Below are positions 61,290 to 64,000 of a stretch of DNA of 64,000 nt, piece by piece. Made by a program: the position numbers and the translations under genes. Source of the stretch: Lysobacterales bacterium (GTDB lineage Bacteria; Pseudomonadota; Gammaproteobacteria; Xanthomonadales; SZUA-5). The stretch lies in assembly GCA_022844135.1 (NCBI GenBank), contig JALHMG010000013.1, positions 1 to 64,000 of the forward strand, given 5' to 3'. The notes under the pieces were generated by a model, which did not search any database, had not been told where the DNA came from, and worked only from the letters and a program-made list of their open reading frames with translations. Each line of letters starts with the position of its first letter. The stretch's first letter is position 1.

Positions 61290-62849
61290 ATGACTAACTC
61301 TGTGTCCAACTCCGCTCTCACGCGTGCGCTCAATACCGTTGAGCGCGTCGGCAACAAGCTGCCCGATCCAGCGCTGCTCTTCATATCGCTGATGGCAGTG
61401 GTATTCGTCGCCAGCTGGTTGCTCTCGAGCATGACCTTCGAGGTGATCGATCCGCGCAGCAAAGCGCCGTTGGAAGTCGTCAATTTGCTGTCCGGCGCGT
61501 CGCTGACTGCGTTCTTGTCGAACATGGTCAATGTGTTCGTGACCTTCCCGCCACTCGGCGTAGTGCTGGTGTCGATGCTGGGTTTGGGCATCGCCGAGCA
61601 CGTGGGCTTCATCAACGCCGTGTTGCGCGCGCTCATGCAGGTGACCATCAAGTCGCTGCTCACGCCGATGGTGGCCTTCGTCGCCATCCTGTCGCACTAC
61701 GCCGTGGACGCCGGCTATGTGCTGGTAACGCCACTGGCAGGCGTGATCTTTTACGCAGCCGGCCGGCATCCGCTCGCCGGCATCGCCGCTGCCTTTGCTG
61801 CCGTGTCCGGTGCCTACAGCGCGACGTTCTTCTTGCCGACCAGCCTCGATCCAATGCTGTCGAACATCACGCTGGCGGCGGCGCAAATCATCGACCCTGC
61901 CCATCAAGTGTCGCCGATCAATAATCTGTACTTCACCTTCAGCTCCTCGCTGCTGGTCGTCCTGATCGTGTGGTTCCTGACCGATCGCATCATCGAACCG
62001 CGCCTCAAAGCGACAGCCATCGATGGCGATACCAGCAGCATCGATAAGTTCGATCCGCTCAAGCCCGAGGAGCGTAAAGCCATGTGGGCGGCGCTTGGCT
62101 CGATGGCATTGGCGCTGGGTGTACTGTTCCTCACCGCCATGCCCGCCGACTCGGCCTGGCGCGCACCAATCGTTGGGACAGACACCGTCGGCAGCTTGAC
62201 GTCGACCAATGCGCCGCTGATGAAGTCGATTGTGCCGCTGATCTTTTTGCTCTTTCTCATTCCCGGCGTGATTTACGGCACCATGGTCGGCACGGTGAAA
62301 TCGCATCGCGACATCGTCGCCGGCATGTCCAAAGCGATGAGCACGATGGGCTACTACCTGGTGCTGGTGTTCTGCTGCGCGCTCTTTATCGCCGCGTTCA
62401 GCCAATCGAATCTGGGCGTGTTGATTGCGGTCGAAGGCGCCGAATTCTTGAAAGCAGCAGCCTTTCCGAGCGCCGTGACGCTGATCGGCATCATCCTGCT
62501 GACCGCGAGCGTGAACCTGCTGATCGGATCGGCGTCGGCCAAGTGGACTTTGCTCGCGCCGATTTTTGTGCCGATGCTGATGCAGCTCGGCATCTCGCCC
62601 GATTTGACCCAAGCCGCCTACCGCGTCGGCGACTCGTCCAGCAACATCATCACACCGCTGATGCCGTACTTCCCGCTGGTTGTCGTGTTCTGCCAGAAAT
62701 ACGTCAAGGGCACCGGTATCGGCACCGTGGTCGCGCTGATGCTGCCCTACTCGATCACTTTCCTGGTGCTCTGGACGCTGTACTTGCTCGCGTATTGGGG
62801 CCTGGGCCTGCCGCTCGGTCCGGGTGCGAGCTACATCTATCCGGTTTAG
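61290..62849 (+). CDS. AbgT-family transporter
   Basis: 519 residues, about 11 TM segments, with the AbgT signatures PDPALLFISLMAVVFV, SHYAVDAGYVLVTPLAG and RVGDSSSNIITPLMPYFPLVV. Known members take up p-aminobenzoyl-glutamate or export sulfonamides. ATG 61290 is chosen; TTG 61284 is an alternative. No abgAB hydrolase genes are adjacent. Confidence 0.93.
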   Translation: MTNSVSNSALTRALNTVERVGNKLPDPALLFISLMAVVFVASWLLSSMTFEVIDPRSKAPLEVVNLLSGASLTAFLSNMVNVFVTFPPLGVVLVSMLGLGIAEHVGFINAVLRALMQVTIKSLLTPMVAFVAILSHYAVDAGYVLVTPLAGVIFYAAGRHPLAGIAAAFAAVSGAYSATFFLPTSLDPMLSNITLAAAQIIDPAHQVSPINNLYFTFSSSLLVVLIVWFLTDRIIEPRLKATAIDGDTSSIDKFDPLKPEERKAMWAALGSMALALGVLFLTAMPADSAWRAPIVGTDTVGSLTSTNAPLMKSIVPLIFLLFLIPGVIYGTMVGTVKSHRDIVAGMSKAMSTMGYYLVLVFCCALFIAAFSQSNLGVLIAVEGAEFLKAAAFPSAVTLIGIILLTASVNLLIGSASAKWTLLAPIFVPMLMQLGISPDLTQAAYRVGDSSSNIITPLMPYFPLVVVFCQKYVKGTGIGTVVALMLPYSITFLVLWTLYLLAYWGLGLPLGPGASYIYPV

Positions 62850-62891
62850 TGCACACCGACCGAGGTCGGATGATTGATGAAACGTCCGATC

Positions 62892-64000
62892 TCAACTCCT
62901 CTCTATGTCGCCGCCGGGAAGAGCAGGAAGCCCAAGTTCGACCAAGAACGCGTTGTGCTTCCGCTTCGCGTCGCGAATGCGTTGTTCAATGACCACCAAC
63001 TGCGCATGCGTCGCCTCCAGGTCGATCTCTGCTTCGGCCTGCGTGGTACTGATGTAGCGGGAGATGTTGAGGTTGTAGCCTTCTGCGGCGATGCGATCCA
63101 TCGACACGCGCTTGGCGTAGCGGTCGTCTTCCCTGCGGTGTTGATAGGTCCCGACGATCTTTGCGATGTGATCTTCGGTCAGCACGTTCTGCCGCTTGCC
63201 CTTTTCGAAGTTCTCCGGTCCGCTTGCATTGATAAACAGTACATCGTCGAACTTCTTGCACTTCTTCAGCACAAGAATGCAGACCGGGATTCCGGTCGAA
63301 TAGAAGAGGTTCGCGGGCAGACCGATGACGGTGTCGATGTGTCCGTCTTTCACCAGCTTGGTTCGAATCCTTTCCTCGGCACCACCCCGGAACAGCACGC
63401 CGTGGGGCAGGATGATCGCCATCACGCCCTGGTCTCTCAGGTAGTGAAAGCCGTGCAGCAGGAAGGCGAAGTCGGCCGCGGACTTGGGGGCGAGGCCGTA
63501 GTTCTTGAAGCGCATGTCATCGCTCATCTCCTCCTTCGGTTCCCAGCGGTAGCTGAAAGGCGGATTGGCGACCACCGCGTCGAACTTCGGCATCTTCGCG
63601 GGATTGGTCTCGCGCAAGTAATCCCAGTCGTTCAGGAGCGTATCGCCGTGGTAGATCTCGAACTCGGTGTCCTTCACCCCATGCAGCAGCATGTTCATGC
63701 GCGCAAGGTTGTAGGTGGTGATGTTCTTTTCCTGGCCGACGATCCGGCCAATGCCGTGCGCGCCCATGCGCTTGCGGACATTGAGCAACAGTGAGCCAGA
63801 ACCGCAGGCGAAATCGAACACGCTGCCGAGGTGCTTGACCGGGCCCGTCGACGGGTCCTGACTGTCGAGCGTGACGATGGCCGACAAGATGTCGGAGACT
63901 TGCTGCGGGGTGTAGAACTCACCGGCTTTCTTTCCGGAGCCGGCGGCAAACTGGCCTATCAGGTACTCGTAGGCATCGCCGAGAGCGTCGGACTCGCCAC
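62892..64000 (-). CDS. hsdM: Type I restriction-modification methyltransferase HsdM, 5'-truncated by window
   Basis: The frame stays open to the window end, so the gene continues beyond 64000. AdoMet motif FDFACGSGSLL, catalytic NPPF (VVANPPFSYRW) and the adjacent N-terminal block AYEYLIGQFAAGSGKKAGEF are typical of HsdM. This subunit methylates adenine with HsdS. Downstream (toward 62892) no hsdS or hsdR is present; they are expected upstream, beyond the window, or missing. Converges with the AbgT gene. Confidence 0.92.
   Translation of the reverse strand, partial: GESDALGDAYEYLIGQFAAGSGKKAGEFYTPQQVSDILSAIVTLDSQDPSTGPVKHLGSVFDFACGSGSLLLNVRKRMGAHGIGRIVGQEKNITTYNLARMNMLLHGVKDTEFEIYHGDTLLNDWDYLRETNPAKMPKFDAVVANPPFSYRWEPKEEMSDDMRFKNYGLAPKSAADFAFLLHGFHYLRDQGVMAIILPHGVLFRGGAEERIRTKLVKDGHIDTVIGLPANLFYSTGIPVCILVLKKCKKFDDVLFINASGPENFEKGKRQNVLTEDHIAKIVGTYQHRREDDRYAKRVSMDRIAAEGYNLNISRYISTTQAEAEIDLEATHAQLVVIEQRIRDAKRKHNAFLVELGLPALPGGDIERS

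Noticed and set aside
1-64000. CRISPR arrays, insertion sequences, rRNA operons
   Set aside because: No regularly spaced direct repeats of CRISPR type, no transposase and no rRNA-like sequence were seen in the window.

Overview
The window is high-GC, densely coding DNA from a Gram-negative gammaproteobacterium. I infer Lysobacterales (Xanthomonadales). The grounds are inner-core LPS genes (Kdo kinase plus a GT9 transferase), a XanB2/FkbO-type chorismatase, PilU, RlmC, AmpE and secreted proteins ending in an IF-x-x-GFE tail. No 16S rRNA or other decisive marker is present, so the family is not fixed.

Region by region. (1) 1-11.3 kb is chromosomal housekeeping: the 3' part of a dihydrolipoamide acyltransferase (E2), SufE, an alpha/beta hydrolase with an altered nucleophile, RecJ / MBL hydrolase / Kdo kinase on the minus strand, a divergent GT9 transferase with YdeI, TerC with DgkA, a DUF533 protein and an AIM24-like protein. 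(2) 11.3-22 kb holds a hairpin-rich spacer, tRNA-Arg(CCT), an ALDH7-type dehydrogenase, a ligase-associated exonuclease with its ATP-dependent DNA ligase, a nucleotidyltransferase gene broken by one amber codon, a chorismatase with a metallopeptidase-like partner, a pteridine-reductase-type SDR, and a 7TM transglutaminase-like / ATP-grasp pair. (3) 22-38 kb is the accessory region: two copies of a large palindromic element bracket small secreted proteins, a YadA-like/S74 autocleaving protein and a Ser/Thr kinase with TPRs. Next come a YD/Rhs protein split into two secreted ORFs, whose C-terminal tip has visibly lower GC, and a CadC-like winged-helix/TPR regulator. (4) 38-52.7 kb: an REC-PAS-GGDEF-EAL protein, an acyltransferase with RlmC, a SpoU methylase, a lipoprotein, acyl-CoA synthetase, AmpE, MutL, a GT4 transferase, PilU, AlkA and an orphan gene. 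(5) 52.8-59.7 kb is one tightly overlapping operon: RDD / SpoIIM-like / DUF4129 / DUF4350 / MoxR / DUF58. (6) 59.7-64 kb: a VapBC-type toxin-antitoxin pair with a recognisable promoter, RpiA, an AbgT transporter, and the 3' part of a type I restriction-modification hsdM running off the window end.

Most coherent functional groups: the envelope-associated MoxR operon; DNA repair genes spread through the window (RecJ, ligase/exonuclease, MutL, AlkA); inner-core LPS genes; and the 22-38 kb surface/secreted-protein cluster. That last cluster is the best candidate for an undescribed system, although no single gene in it is of a wholly unknown class. All identifications come from reading motifs; no database search was run.
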